Origin: Clostridiaceae bacterium
GTDB lineage: Bacteria > Bacillota > Clostridia > Oscillospirales > Acutalibacteraceae
Direction: 5' to 3'
Assembly: GCA_016280595.1 (NCBI GenBank)
Contig: JAEEHB010000014.1
Span: 1 to 38,064 of the forward strand
Length of the DNA stretch: 38,064 nucleotides
Below, in pieces: positions 15,855 through 24,343 of the stretch. The translations under genes and the position numbers were made by a program. How positions within the stretch are numbered: position 1 is the stretch's first letter; each line of letters starts with the position of its first letter. The notes under the pieces were generated by a model that had not been told where the DNA came from, made no database searches, and saw nothing but the letters and a program-made list of their open reading frames with translations.

Positions 15855-16772
15855 TTATTTAAGTACTTCTTTTGCCGCGGTCGCGAGGCTTGCGATGCCT
15901 TCAAGCTGACCGGGGATGATAATCTTGGTTGCCTGACCGTCAGCCGCCGCTTCAAAGGCTTCAAGGCTCTTGATTTTGAGATAGCCTTCGCCGGGCTTTG
16001 CTTCGTTGATAAGGTCAATGGCTTTCGCTCTTGCTTCTTCAACCTTGAGGATTGCCTGAGCCTCACCTTCCGCCTTGCGGATTTTGCTCTCTTTTTCTGC
16101 TTCGGCTGCGAGGATTGCCGCTTCTTTGTCGGCCTGCGCCTGAAGAATCTGGCTCTCCTTATGGCCCTGCGCCACGAGAATCTGGCTCTCTTTCTGGCCT
16201 TCTGCGGTCAGGATTGCCTCTCTGCGCTGACGCTCTGCCTTCATCTGCTTCTCCATCGCGTCCTGAATCTCTTTGGGGGGCAGAATGTTTTTGAGTTCAA
16301 CACGGTTTACCTTGATGCCCCAGGGGTCGGTTGCTTCGTCAAGAATGCCCCTGATTTTGGCATTGATGGTGTCACGGGATGTGAGAGTATGGTCGAGTTC
16401 AAGTTCACCGATTATGTTACGAAGGGTGGTGGCGGTGAGGTTTTCGATAGCCATAATGGGTCTCTCAACACCGTATGCGTAAAGTTTGGGGTCGGTAATC
16501 TGGAAGAATACGATGGTATCTATCTGCATGGTAACGTTATCTTTTGTGATAACGGGCTGGGGCGGGAAGTCCACAACCTGCTCTTTGAGCGAAACCTGCT
16601 TTGCGACCCTGTCAATGAACGGGATTTTAAGGTGAAGGCCTGTGTCCCACGTGGCGTTGTAAGCGCCGAGTCTTTCAAGCACGTATGCCTTTGACTGGGG
16701 AACAACCTTGATATTTGAAATGATAAGTGCAAGAAGAAGCACTACAAGAATGCCGATTACTACGAATTCCAT
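15855..16772 (-). CDS. Slipin/SPFH (band 7) membrane scaffold protein
   Basis: 305 residues. An N-terminal membrane anchor (about 3-22), SPFH/band 7 domain (about 25-180; VPQSKAYVLERLGAY, DNVTMQIDTIVFFQITDP, NIIGELELDHTL) and an Ala/Glu-rich coiled coil (about 190-265) made of Q-ILxAQADKEA-like heptads, then a short C-terminus. It oligomerises at the membrane, often with NfeD, to organise membrane microdomains or guard proteases. The gene begins two bases after the nfeD stop; its ribosome binding site AAGGAGAT lies inside the end of nfeD. Confidence 0.95.
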   Translation of the reverse strand: MEFVVIGILVVLLLALIISNIKVVPQSKAYVLERLGAYNATWDTGLHLKIPFIDRVAKQVSLKEQVVDFPPQPVITKDNVTMQIDTIVFFQITDPKLYAYGVERPIMAIENLTATTLRNIIGELELDHTLTSRDTINAKIRGILDEATDPWGIKVNRVELKNILPPKEIQDAMEKQMKAERQRREAILTAEGQKESQILVAQGHKESQILQAQADKEAAILAAEAEKESKIRKAEGEAQAILKVEEARAKAIDLINEAKPGEGYLKIKSLEAFEAAADGQATKIIIPGQLEGIASLATAAKEVLK

Positions 16773-16774
16773 AC

Positions 16775-17203
16775 TCAGATCTCCTTTACAATCAGTTTTA
16801 CGCCTTCGATTTTTTCGATTACGACGTTTTTATCTTTTTCAATAATTTCACCGCCGGATGAGCGCGCTGTCCACACAACGCCGCCGACCTTAACGGCACC
16901 GGTTGCCCGGATATTGTCAATTTCTTCGGTAACAACTGCTGTCTCTCCGATACATCGGTCGGCATTGAGGGGCTGCGTTTTTCGCTTGACAATCTTTTTT
17001 ACCAGCGGTCTTGTTGCTACGAGCGTGATGCCCGACACAACTACAAACAATACAACCTGAAGCCAGATCGGTGCGTGAAGAGCTGCGGCGATGAGAGCCG
17101 CAAGAGCCCCGGCGGCAAACCAAATGGTCACAAGTTGTGCCGTTGCTCCTTCAATGGCAAGGAGAACGACCAAAGCGACTGCCCAAATTACAATAGGCGA
17201 CAT
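16775..17203 (-). CDS. NfeD family membrane protein
   Basis: 142 residues. Three hydrophobic segments (about 5-70, beginning PIVIWAVALVV) precede an OB-fold (about 80-142; GETAVVTEEI, GAVKVGGVVWTARS). This is the short NfeD1b type that pairs with slipins. A GTG at 17212 is in frame, but AAGGGAG is best spaced for the ATG at 17203. It is the first gene of the nfeD-slipin-HAD unit. Confidence 0.93.
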   Translation of the reverse strand: MSPIVIWAVALVVLLAIEGATAQLVTIWFAAGALAALIAAALHAPIWLQVVLFVVVSGITLVATRPLVKKIVKRKTQPLNADRCIGETAVVTEEIDNIRATGAVKVGGVVWTARSSGGEIIEKDKNVVIEKIEGVKLIVKEI

Positions 17204-17226
17204 TTCAATCACTCCCTTTGTATATT

Positions 17227-17248
17227 AGGAAGAGGGGCATCTCTTCCT
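17227..17248 (-). promoter_or_regulatory. 5' leader hairpin of nfeD transcript
   Basis: A perfect 8-bp stem AGGAAGAG / CTCTTCCT with a six-base loop, located between the predicted -10 box and the nfeD ribosome binding site. It would stand near the very 5' end of the mRNA, possibly stabilising it. Confidence 0.4.
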
Positions 17249-17256
17249 TATGCTGA

Positions 17257-17285
17257 ATCTTACCATATTTCGGGAAAATTCTCAA
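17257..17285 (-). promoter_or_regulatory. Promoter of the nfeD operon
   Basis: Minus strand TTGAGA (17280-17285), 17-base spacer, TAAGAT (17257-17262). Confidence 0.55.
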
Positions 17286-17350
17286 TATTCCCCGTCCGAA
17301 TTTACAAATAATTCACAAATAATTCTCTGCTCTCAAAGCACTGTTTTTGC

Positions 17351-17380
17351 TTGACTCATAAGGGATAATAGGAATATAAT
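17351..17380 (+). promoter_or_regulatory. Promoter of the ROK-SIS-GH2 operon
   Basis: TTGACT (17351-17356), 18-base spacer, TATAAT (17375-17380), 29 bases before the GTG start. The leader is short and shows no obvious operator. Confidence 0.75.
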
Positions 17381-17409
17381 AATACACGGAAAAAGGGCGG
17401 TGAAAAAAA

Positions 17410-18363
17410 GTGAAACATTATCTCGGCTTCGATATCGGAGGCACAAAATGCGCCTGCGTTATGGCGGATGAAAACGGCAAAATAATTTCTAAAAAACGCT
17501 TTGACACTCTCGCCGCGAGAGGACCTGAGGCGGTAATAAACGACCTCATCTCTGCCGCCCGTGAATTGATGGAAGAAAACGGTCTTTCATCTGCGGATAT
17601 AATCTCAGCGGGTGTCAGCTGCGGCGGACCGCTTGACAGCGCAAAAGGGGTTATAATGAGCCCTCCGAATCTGCCCGGCTGGGATAATATTCCGCTTGCC
17701 GGTATCATCACCGACAGCCTCGGTGTGCCCTGCAAGGTGATAAACGACGCCGACGCCTGCGCCCTCGCCGAGTGGCGCTACGGAGCGGGCAGGGGATGCG
17801 ATAATATGATTTTCCTCACTTTCGGCACGGGTATGGGAGCAGGGCTTATCTTAAACGGAAAACTCTATTCCGGCACAAGCGGCACGGCAGGGGAGGTCGG
17901 CCACATCCGCCTCTCGGATTACGGCCCCGTAGGCTACGGCAAAGCGGGCTCGTTTGAGGGCTTCTGCTCGGGCGCGGGTATCGCCTCACTCGCCCGTATG
18001 ATGCTCGATGCCTGTGAAGGCGACACGCCTCTGAGGAGCGGAGAGATTACCGCGAAGACCGTTGCAGAGGCGGCAGACGGCGGCGATGAATTCGCGAAAT
18101 CCGTTTATGAAAAATGCGGCGAAATGCTTGGCAGAGGGCTCGCCGTGCTCATAGATATACTCAATCCGCAAAAGATTGTTATCGGCAGCGTTTACGCAAG
18201 GTCGGGGCATCTGATGAAGGAAAAGATGCTCGAAGTGCTTTCACGCGAGGCTCTGCCCGTAAACCTTGCCTCGTGCGAAATAGTGCCCGCCGCGCTCGGC
18301 GAAGAAACAGGAGATTACGCCGCGATAGGAGCGGCTGAGGAATACGGAGAAAACATAAAATGA
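17410..18363 (+). CDS. ROK family sugar kinase
   Basis: 317 residues starting with GTG after AGGGCGGTG. ATP-binding FDIGGTKCACV at the start, catalytic region VINDADACALAEW, phosphate loop FGTGMGAGL and GEVGHIRL with the sugar-contacting Glu/His. ROK enzymes phosphorylate hexoses such as glucose, allose, ManNAc or GlcNAc. The usual zinc motif CxCGxxGCxE is not present: only one Cys in FEGFCSG, so this is a non-zinc subgroup. No helix-turn-helix domain, so a kinase rather than a repressor. First gene; its stop overlaps the SIS gene as ATGA. The substrate is unknown. Confidence 0.9.
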   Translation: MKHYLGFDIGGTKCACVMADENGKIISKKRFDTLAARGPEAVINDLISAARELMEENGLSSADIISAGVSCGGPLDSAKGVIMSPPNLPGWDNIPLAGIITDSLGVPCKVINDADACALAEWRYGAGRGCDNMIFLTFGTGMGAGLILNGKLYSGTSGTAGEVGHIRLSDYGPVGYGKAGSFEGFCSGAGIASLARMMLDACEGDTPLRSGEITAKTVAEAADGGDEFAKSVYEKCGEMLGRGLAVLIDILNPQKIVIGSVYARSGHLMKEKMLEVLSREALPVNLASCEIVPAALGEETGDYAAIGAAEEYGENIK

Positions 18364-18983
18364 TAACAGAAACAATGACAGCAAAACTGATTGAAAGATA
18401 CCCCGCGCTCGCCCCCTGCAGTGACGATATCAAAGCCGCGGCGGATATGCTGATTATCTGCTTCGGTGCGGGAGGCAAAGTTATGTGCTGCGGCAACGGC
18501 GGCAGCAGCGCCGACAGCGACCACCTTGTGGGCGAACTTATGAAGGGCTTTCTTAAAAAACGAGCGCTCCCCGAAAACGAAAAAGCAAAGTTTGAAACAG
18601 AAGCGCTTGCCGACGGACTGCAGAAAGGTCTGCCCGCGCTCTCGCTCTCATCGCAGACGGCTCTCATCACCGCTTTCAATAACGACTGCGAGCCCGATTT
18701 CGTTTACGCACAGCAGGTTTACGCCCTCGCGGGCAAAAACGACGTGCTGATAGTTTTTTCAACTTCCGGCAATTCCGCCAATATCGTTTACGCGCTTGAG
18801 GCGGCAAACGCGGCGGGCATAAAAACCGTTGCCGTGACCGGAGAAAGCGGCGGCAGATGCGCCGCGAAGGCGGATATCTGCATTAAGATTCCTTCAGATG
18901 AAACCTGCGCAATTCAGGAACTCACCCTGCCTGTTTACCACTGCATAGCCGCAGCGGTTGAAGAATATTTTTTCAGTGAATAA
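18360..18983 (+). CDS. SIS-domain sugar-phosphate isomerase, GmhA-like
   Basis: 207 residues. The SIS fold has phosphate-binding CCGNGGSSADSDH (about 43-55) and FSTSGNSANI, with DHLVGEL (Glu59) and a late LPVYHCIAAAVE that match the catalytic Glu and His of sedoheptulose-7-phosphate isomerase. GmhA serves heptose synthesis; here no other heptose gene is present and the partners are a ROK kinase and a glycosidase, so it may instead isomerise a ketose or aldose phosphate. Translationally coupled to the kinase (ATGA), and followed 12 bases later by the GH2 gene. Confidence 0.85.
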   Translation: MITETMTAKLIERYPALAPCSDDIKAAADMLIICFGAGGKVMCCGNGGSSADSDHLVGELMKGFLKKRALPENEKAKFETEALADGLQKGLPALSLSSQTALITAFNNDCEPDFVYAQQVYALAGKNDVLIVFSTSGNSANIVYALEAANAAGIKTVAVTGESGGRCAAKADICIKIPSDETCAIQELTLPVYHCIAAAVEEYFFSE

Positions 18984-18995
18984 GGAGAAATGAAA

Positions 18996-20717
18996 ATGAG
19001 CATACCGAGAAACGAGCATCCCAATCCCCAGTTCAGAAGAGACAGCTTTGTAAACCTCAACGGTCAGTGGGAATTTGAGTTTGATTTCGGCAATTCGCAG
19101 ATAGCACAGGAAATGTGCGCGCGCGAAAAATTTTCAAAGGAAATCACTGTGCCCTTCTGCCCGGAGAGCGAACTTTCCGGCATAGGCTACAAGGATTTCA
19201 TCCCCGCCGTGTGGTACAGGCGCAAGTTTGAAATCACCCCCGCGCAGCTTGAGGGCAGAGTATTTATCTGCTTCGGCGCGGTTGACTTTACGGCAAATGT
19301 ATATATCAACGGCAAAAAGGCGGGCACGCATCACGGCGGCTACACCTCTTTCAGATTTGATATAACGGACTTGCTCACGAGCGGCGAAAACACGGTTGTG
19401 GTAAACGCGGTTGACGACACACGTTCGCCTTACCAGGCGACGGGCAAGCAGAGCGAAGAACTCTATTCTCACGGTTGCCTCTACACCCGCACAACGGGCA
19501 TATGGCAGACGGTTATGCTCGAATTCACTCCCAAATCATATATTGAATCTTTTCGCCTTTATCCCGACGCCGCCAATTCGGCACTCGGCGTGCAGGTAAA
19601 AGTCTGCGGCAAGGGCACGCTCACCGTGAGCGCCTCATACGAAGGCAGAGACGCGGGCTCATTCACAAAGACAGCCGAAAACGATGTGACGGGCGAAATC
19701 GCACTTTCGGAAACTCATCTCTGGGAGGCGGGCAACGGCAGGCTCTACGACCTTGAACTTAAGTTCGGCGACGATGTCGTTCACTCCTATTTCGGCCTGC
19801 GCGACCTCGCGCTCGACGGCTATAAATTCCTTATAAACGGCAAAAGCGTTTTCCAGCGCCTTGTGCTCGACCAGGGTTTTTATCCCGACGGCATCTACAC
19901 CGCCCCCGACGAGCAGGCGCTTATCAATGACATAAAGATTTCAATGGACGCGGGCTTCAACGGCGCGCGCCTGCACCAGAAAGTGTTTGAGCCGCTCTTC
20001 CTCTATCACTGCGACAGGCTCGGCTACCTCGCCTGGGGCGAATATCCCAACTGGGGTCTCGATTACTCCGACGCGAAAGTGACGGATGTTGTGGCAAGAG
20101 AGTGGATTGAAGCGCTTGACAGAGATTTCAACCATCCCTCGATAGTCGGCTGGTGCCCCTTCAACGAAACCTGGAATTACGCGGGCAGGGAGCAGAGAGA
20201 CGAACTGCTTGAAACGGTATATAAAATCACCAAGGCGTGCGACGGCACCCGCCCCTGCATCGACACGAGCGGCAACTATCATGTGATTACCGACATTTAT
20301 GATAACCACGATTACGAGCAGAGCGTAGAAATCTTTTCACAGAGATACGCGGACTTCGAAAACGGCGGCAAATTTCACGATCCCGTCAACGAGAGGCAGG
20401 ATATTGAATACGCCGACGACCGCCCTGTGTTTGTGAGCGAATACGGCGGCATCCGCTGGGCAATGGATGAAAGCGACCAAAAAGCCTGGGGCTACGGCAA
20501 CGGCCCGAAAACCCCGGAGGAATATATCGAAAGATACAGAGGGCTCACCAACGCCCTGCTTGACAACGGCAAGATGTTCGGCTTCTGCTACACCCAGCTT
20601 TACGATGTAGAGCAGGAGCAGAACGGCGTTTACACTTACGAAAGAGGCATAAAATTCGACCCCGCGATATTCAAGGAGATTAATTCAAGGAAAGCGAAGA
20701 TTGAGGATTTAATTTAA
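18996..20717 (+). CDS. GH2 family glycosidase (beta-glucuronidase/galactosidase-like)
   Basis: 573 residues. N-terminal sugar-binding jelly roll (about 10-180; GYTSFRFDITD), a short Ig-like domain and a TIM barrel (about 270-573). Acid/base Glu391 in CPFNETWN and nucleophile Glu482 in FVSEYGG are both present. Shorter than LacZ (about 1000), with no signal peptide, so intracellular. The ATG at 18990 is only two bases from AAGGAG; the ATG at 18996 is eight away and is chosen. The closest type by layout is the short GH2 enzymes acting on small beta-linked glycosides. Last gene of the ROK-SIS-GH2 operon, which suggests cutting an imported glycoside and phosphorylating one product. Confidence 0.88.
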   Translation: MSIPRNEHPNPQFRRDSFVNLNGQWEFEFDFGNSQIAQEMCAREKFSKEITVPFCPESELSGIGYKDFIPAVWYRRKFEITPAQLEGRVFICFGAVDFTANVYINGKKAGTHHGGYTSFRFDITDLLTSGENTVVVNAVDDTRSPYQATGKQSEELYSHGCLYTRTTGIWQTVMLEFTPKSYIESFRLYPDAANSALGVQVKVCGKGTLTVSASYEGRDAGSFTKTAENDVTGEIALSETHLWEAGNGRLYDLELKFGDDVVHSYFGLRDLALDGYKFLINGKSVFQRLVLDQGFYPDGIYTAPDEQALINDIKISMDAGFNGARLHQKVFEPLFLYHCDRLGYLAWGEYPNWGLDYSDAKVTDVVAREWIEALDRDFNHPSIVGWCPFNETWNYAGREQRDELLETVYKITKACDGTRPCIDTSGNYHVITDIYDNHDYEQSVEIFSQRYADFENGGKFHDPVNERQDIEYADDRPVFVSEYGGIRWAMDESDQKAWGYGNGPKTPEEYIERYRGLTNALLDNGKMFGFCYTQLYDVEQEQNGVYTYERGIKFDPAIFKEINSRKAKIEDLI

Positions 20718-20752
20718 CCCCAAGGGAGACAAATAATTGTTTTGGGGTTAAA
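20713..20752. repeat. 11-bp inverted repeat at the GH2/mosaic-gene junction
   Basis: TTTAACCCCAA (20713-20723) and TTGGGGTTAAA (20742-20752) are perfect complements with an 18-base loop; the left arm overlaps the GH2 stop codon. Followed by ACTGTTTT, it may act as a weak terminator. It also marks where composition becomes A+T-rich. Confidence 0.6.
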
Positions 20753-20779
20753 ACTGTTTTATGAAAGAAAGGAAAAGAT

Positions 20780-23248
20780 ATGATAAGGAAGACGCTTTCA
20801 TTTGTTATTGTTTGTGCATTGATTATTTCATCGCTTTGTCTTTCGTCAATTATGGTTAATGCCACGACATACAAAGTCGGTGATATAGTTGAATTTGGCA
20901 GTTATCCTCAAAGCAGGGTGACCGATGAGGAATTACTTGCCGAATTAAATGAACTCGATTTGGTTTGGCAATCGTTTTCCGATTATTATTATGGCACTGG
21001 CTCGGAAGGGACAATGATTGAGTCAGACTATATGAGATTTGCAAATGCAGAAATCGAAAACGAAAGATATTGTGCTGTCTATTTTACAAAATATAGACCG
21101 AGCCCTACTTATTACGAACCAATATCTAGATATTCACTCCAGGATGAATGCGGTTATTATACTGGCGAAACATATTGGTTTAAATATGAACCTATAAAAT
21201 GGATTGTTCTTGACCCAATCAACGGTCTTATGATTACACAATCTATTATTGATGGTCAGCCATATTGTAATAATATGTACAAAGTTTACATTTCATCTTA
21301 TTACAAGTATGGTTCAGACCCAAACGTTAGAATACCTTGTTATCAGTATTCAACAAGTGATATTAGAAAATGGCTTAACAATTCATTTTATGAAAGAGCT
21401 TTTTCATTAAATGAAAAGCAAAAACTAACGCTGTTTAATTCTGATGAAACTATCCCATACGAAAAAGTCAGTATTCTAACCCGCTTTGAGATCAAAGACG
21501 GATATGGTTTTAATTCTGATTTGTCCAGGAAAGCCATTGGTACCGATTATGCTTATTGTAATGGCTTGACTGTTGATATATATAATTATTCACCATATTT
21601 ACTTGCTAGTCCAGGTAATACTGAATATAATTGTTCAAGTGTAACTAAGGAAGGAGTAATAAGTTTAAATGAAACTCTTACTGCGAGTGTTTGTGGAGTA
21701 CGCCCAATAATCAAATGCTCAGAGATAACAAGTAATTCTCAGCACGAGCATAATTATAAAAAAACTGTCATTGAATCAACATGTACTGAAAACGGATATA
21801 CAGAATATAAATGCTTTGCTTGTGGCGATACCTATACAGACGAATATGTTAATCCTTTAGGCCATGATTACAAAGAAAGAATTACTCAACCGGCTACTTG
21901 TACCGCGGAAGGATTGAAAACATTTAAATGCAGCAGATGTGAAAAGAGTTTTACGGAAGTGATAGAGCCGACAGGCCATAAACCGACAACTGTTGTAATC
22001 AAAGAGCCTACTTGTACAGAACCCGGAACATCTTATGAAATGTGTTCGGTGTGCGAGGAAAGGTTAAGTGAGAACACTGAAATCACCTCAACAGGCATCC
22101 ACTCCTGGAAATATTCAACCGACAAATACACCATTACTGCTTCCTGCGAAAAATGTGACGAAGAGTTTTCGGTAACGGCAGTTCTGCCCGAGGTTTTGAA
22201 ATGTTCCGACACTCCGAAGGCAATCACGCTTGATGGCGAAGTTCCGGACGGATTTGTTACGGATATTATCTATGAAACCGAAGACGGACAGGCGCCGAAA
22301 AAAGCAGGCAAGTATACCGCTCACGTTTACCTCAGACCTGATGATTTATCCGATGTTATTCTTGCAAGTATAAATATTGAATTGAATATCGAGCACGACC
22401 TGACAAGTTACAGCGGAAAAGAAGCAACCTGCACCGAACCGGGCTATGAGCCTTATGAAGAGTGCAGTTATTGCGGATATACAACTTACTCTGCTATTCC
22501 CGAAAAGAATCACGATTATTCATTCTCTTATGTGTGGTCGGATGACGGTAAGTCCTGTGTAGCAACGGCAACCTGCGCAAATGACGAAAATCACAATTTC
22601 AGCGAAGAGGCTGAAATAAGCAGTGCAGTCAAGGCCGCGCCGACATGTGAAGAGGACGGCACAACAACTTACACAGCAACATTTATCAATGAATTGTTTG
22701 AAATCCAAACGAAGGATGTTAAAGACATACCGGCTTCAGGTCACGAGTACACAGCAAAATATGAATGGTCTGCCGACGGTAAATCCTGCGTGGCGACGGC
22801 GACTTGTGCTAAAGACAGTTCACATACATTCAGCGAAATCGCAACCGTAAGCAGTGCGGTAAAAGAAAAGCCGACCTGCACCGAAAAAGGCACAACCACA
22901 TATACCGCCGCTTTCAACAACAAGTTTTTCTTTGGTCAGACGAAAGATGTGGAAGATATTCCCGCGACCGGACATAACGCAGTAACGGTTCCCGCCAAAG
23001 AAGCGACTTGCTCCGAAAAAGGTTTAACCGAGGGCTCGCGCTGCTCCGTCTGCGGTAAAATTCTTGTTGAGCAGAAAGAAACGCCCGTAATCGATCACAG
23101 CGATGCCGACAATAACGGCTACTGTGATATGTGCAAGCAGATGATGACAGGCGGAAATCACTGTGTTCACTGCGGTCAGATTCACACGGGATTCTTTGGC
23201 GGAATAATTGCTTTCTTCCACAGAATAGCACATATATTCAGCCGATAA
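20780..23248 (+). CDS. Secreted DUF6273 protein with cysteine-pair repeats
   Basis: 822 residues. Signal peptide (1-28), a DUF6273-type domain (about 30-313; VGDIVEFGSYPQS, EPIKWIVLD, SDIRKWLNNSFY, SPYLLASPGN, GVRPIIKC), then repeats with CxxC pairs of the kind ATCTExGxxxYxCxxCG...GH (about 322-440 and later). Two tandem copies of a 79-residue unit (CVATATCA...YTATF...GH, about 577-735), a final zinc-ribbon-like NHCVHCGQIH and a tail TGFFGGIIAFFHRIAHIF. DUF6273 is common on Clostridia surfaces, function unknown. The 5' half is strikingly A+T-rich while the 3' half matches the genome. The ribosome binding site AAAGGA is good, but no clear promoter is seen. Confidence 0.85.
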   Translation: MIRKTLSFVIVCALIISSLCLSSIMVNATTYKVGDIVEFGSYPQSRVTDEELLAELNELDLVWQSFSDYYYGTGSEGTMIESDYMRFANAEIENERYCAVYFTKYRPSPTYYEPISRYSLQDECGYYTGETYWFKYEPIKWIVLDPINGLMITQSIIDGQPYCNNMYKVYISSYYKYGSDPNVRIPCYQYSTSDIRKWLNNSFYERAFSLNEKQKLTLFNSDETIPYEKVSILTRFEIKDGYGFNSDLSRKAIGTDYAYCNGLTVDIYNYSPYLLASPGNTEYNCSSVTKEGVISLNETLTASVCGVRPIIKCSEITSNSQHEHNYKKTVIESTCTENGYTEYKCFACGDTYTDEYVNPLGHDYKERITQPATCTAEGLKTFKCSRCEKSFTEVIEPTGHKPTTVVIKEPTCTEPGTSYEMCSVCEERLSENTEITSTGIHSWKYSTDKYTITASCEKCDEEFSVTAVLPEVLKCSDTPKAITLDGEVPDGFVTDIIYETEDGQAPKKAGKYTAHVYLRPDDLSDVILASINIELNIEHDLTSYSGKEATCTEPGYEPYEECSYCGYTTYSAIPEKNHDYSFSYVWSDDGKSCVATATCANDENHNFSEEAEISSAVKAAPTCEEDGTTTYTATFINELFEIQTKDVKDIPASGHEYTAKYEWSADGKSCVATATCAKDSSHTFSEIATVSSAVKEKPTCTEKGTTTYTAAFNNKFFFGQTKDVEDIPATGHNAVTVPAKEATCSEKGLTEGSRCSVCGKILVEQKETPVIDHSDADNNGYCDMCKQMMTGGNHCVHCGQIHTGFFGGIIAFFHRIAHIFSR
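23186..23245 (+). other. C-terminal amphipathic tail of the DUF6273 protein
   Basis: Encodes TGFFGGIIAFFHRIAHIFSR, the third local example of a GF-F-xx-I-xx-FF-xx-[LI] ending also found on the proteins at 3908 and 35318. Here the preceding Ig-like module is absent; a zinc-ribbon-like segment takes its place. Confidence 0.6.
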
Positions 23249-23261
23249 GCAAGCAAAAAAC

Positions 23262-23292
23262 AACGGCTCGCGAAAGCGAGCCGTTACTTTTA
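23262..23292. terminator. Convergent terminator with GAAA tetraloop
   Basis: AACGGCTCGC-GAAA-GCGAGCCGTT (10 bp) between the two converging genes; TACTTTTATA on the plus side and TTTTTTGC on the minus side. Confidence 0.9.
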
Positions 23293-23301
23293 TATTCTCT
23301 T

Positions 23302-24321
23302 TTACGCCGCGGCGGCGGTCGAAGTTTCTTCGGGTGCCACGGGTGCCGCTTCGGTTATGTCAGACTGAACTTCGGCGGTAACTTCATACTCCTGCTCGGA
23401 AGTTTCCTCTTCGCCGGGCTCATAGTCGCCCGCGAGCTGCTTCCAGTGAATCTTACAGTAGTTTTTGCCGTTGATGGGCGGATATTTTTCTTCGCCTATC
23501 CTCGCCTTGTTGTTGCAGTCATATTCCTGGTTGTAGGCGCATTTCACTTCGTCGCTCTCGGTGAGCAGTTTGCCGAAGGCGATGCCCCACACCGCGATTA
23601 CGAATACGGCGATGAGCGCGCCGCAGACCTTTGCGTTAATTCCGTTTTTGAAGAGTTTTCCAAGGTCAATCGCGTCGAGGAATTTAACCTTTGAAGCGAT
23701 GAGGCAGATAATCTTTGAAAGGACAAAGCCCGCAACGCCAGCGGTGATGCCTACGAGTGCGCCCGCGAAAACGTCGGTGGGGTAGTGGACCATAAGGTAA
23801 ATCCTTGAGCACATCGTGCAGAGCGCGAGCACCGGGGGAATCCACGCGATTCTGCCTTTTTTATCGGAGATAAGGCAGATGCAAAGCGCTGTGGCAACCT
23901 CAAAAGCGGAGGTCGTGTGGCCCGAGGGGAAGGAATAGTCGCTCTCTGAGAGCGAGCCTACTGCCTCATACCAGGTCCTGTACTGCGCCCAGAAATCGGT
24001 GAGCTGCAGGGTGTTGTAAGGCCTTACTCTGAGCACAAGGGGCTTGAGCCAAAGGTTTGTGATTATTGTGCCCACGGCAACGGCCATAAGCATCGCGAAG
24101 CCGTATTTCCTTGTCTTCTTGAAAAGGCAGAGGCAGAAGGCGAGAATTGCTATAGGGATGATGAAATTCTCATCGCCGAGCGAGGTGAACATTTTCGCGA
24201 GAATCGTGAAAAAGCCGTTCTGCAGATTGCCGAAGAAGGAAAATACCGCAGTGTCAACGCCAAAGAATGAAGAATCTATTTTGTCGCCGAGTGAGGCGGC
24301 AAGGGGTAACATATCAATCAT
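23302..24321 (-). CDS. PAP2 superfamily membrane phosphatase with Cys/His tail
   Basis: 339 residues. Membrane segments carry the three PAP2 signature blocks: Lys93-xxxxxx-RP (KPLVLRVRP), PSGH (132-135) and SRIYLMVHYPTD (Ser172, Arg173, His179, Asp183). Such enzymes remove phosphate from lipids such as undecaprenyl pyrophosphate or phosphatidate at the outer membrane face. After the last helix (about 231-252) there is an added tail with Cys261, Cys269, Cys289 and His292 (C-x7-C...C-x2-H), then an acidic Ala/Glu end. That tail is not usual for the family and may bind zinc. Start supported by AGGAG six bases before ATG. Last gene of an operon with the zinc-ribbon protein and MFS carrier. Confidence 0.9.
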   Translation of the reverse strand: MIDMLPLAASLGDKIDSSFFGVDTAVFSFFGNLQNGFFTILAKMFTSLGDENFIIPIAILAFCLCLFKKTRKYGFAMLMAVAVGTIITNLWLKPLVLRVRPYNTLQLTDFWAQYRTWYEAVGSLSESDYSFPSGHTTSAFEVATALCICLISDKKGRIAWIPPVLALCTMCSRIYLMVHYPTDVFAGALVGITAGVAGFVLSKIICLIASKVKFLDAIDLGKLFKNGINAKVCGALIAVFVIAVWGIAFGKLLTESDEVKCAYNQEYDCNNKARIGEEKYPPINGKNYCKIHWKQLAGDYEPGEEETSEQEYEVTAEVQSDITEAAPVAPEETSTAAAA

Positions 24322-24343
24322 ATCGGTCTCCTGAAACTAATCT

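Noticed and set aside
15125-15862. Plus-strand frame of 245 codons
   Set aside because: Antisense shadow of the HAD gene; no domain or start signal.
15797-16066. 90-codon N-terminal extension of the HAD gene
   Set aside because: It runs out of phase inside the slipin gene; the HAD motif begins at the ATG at 15796.
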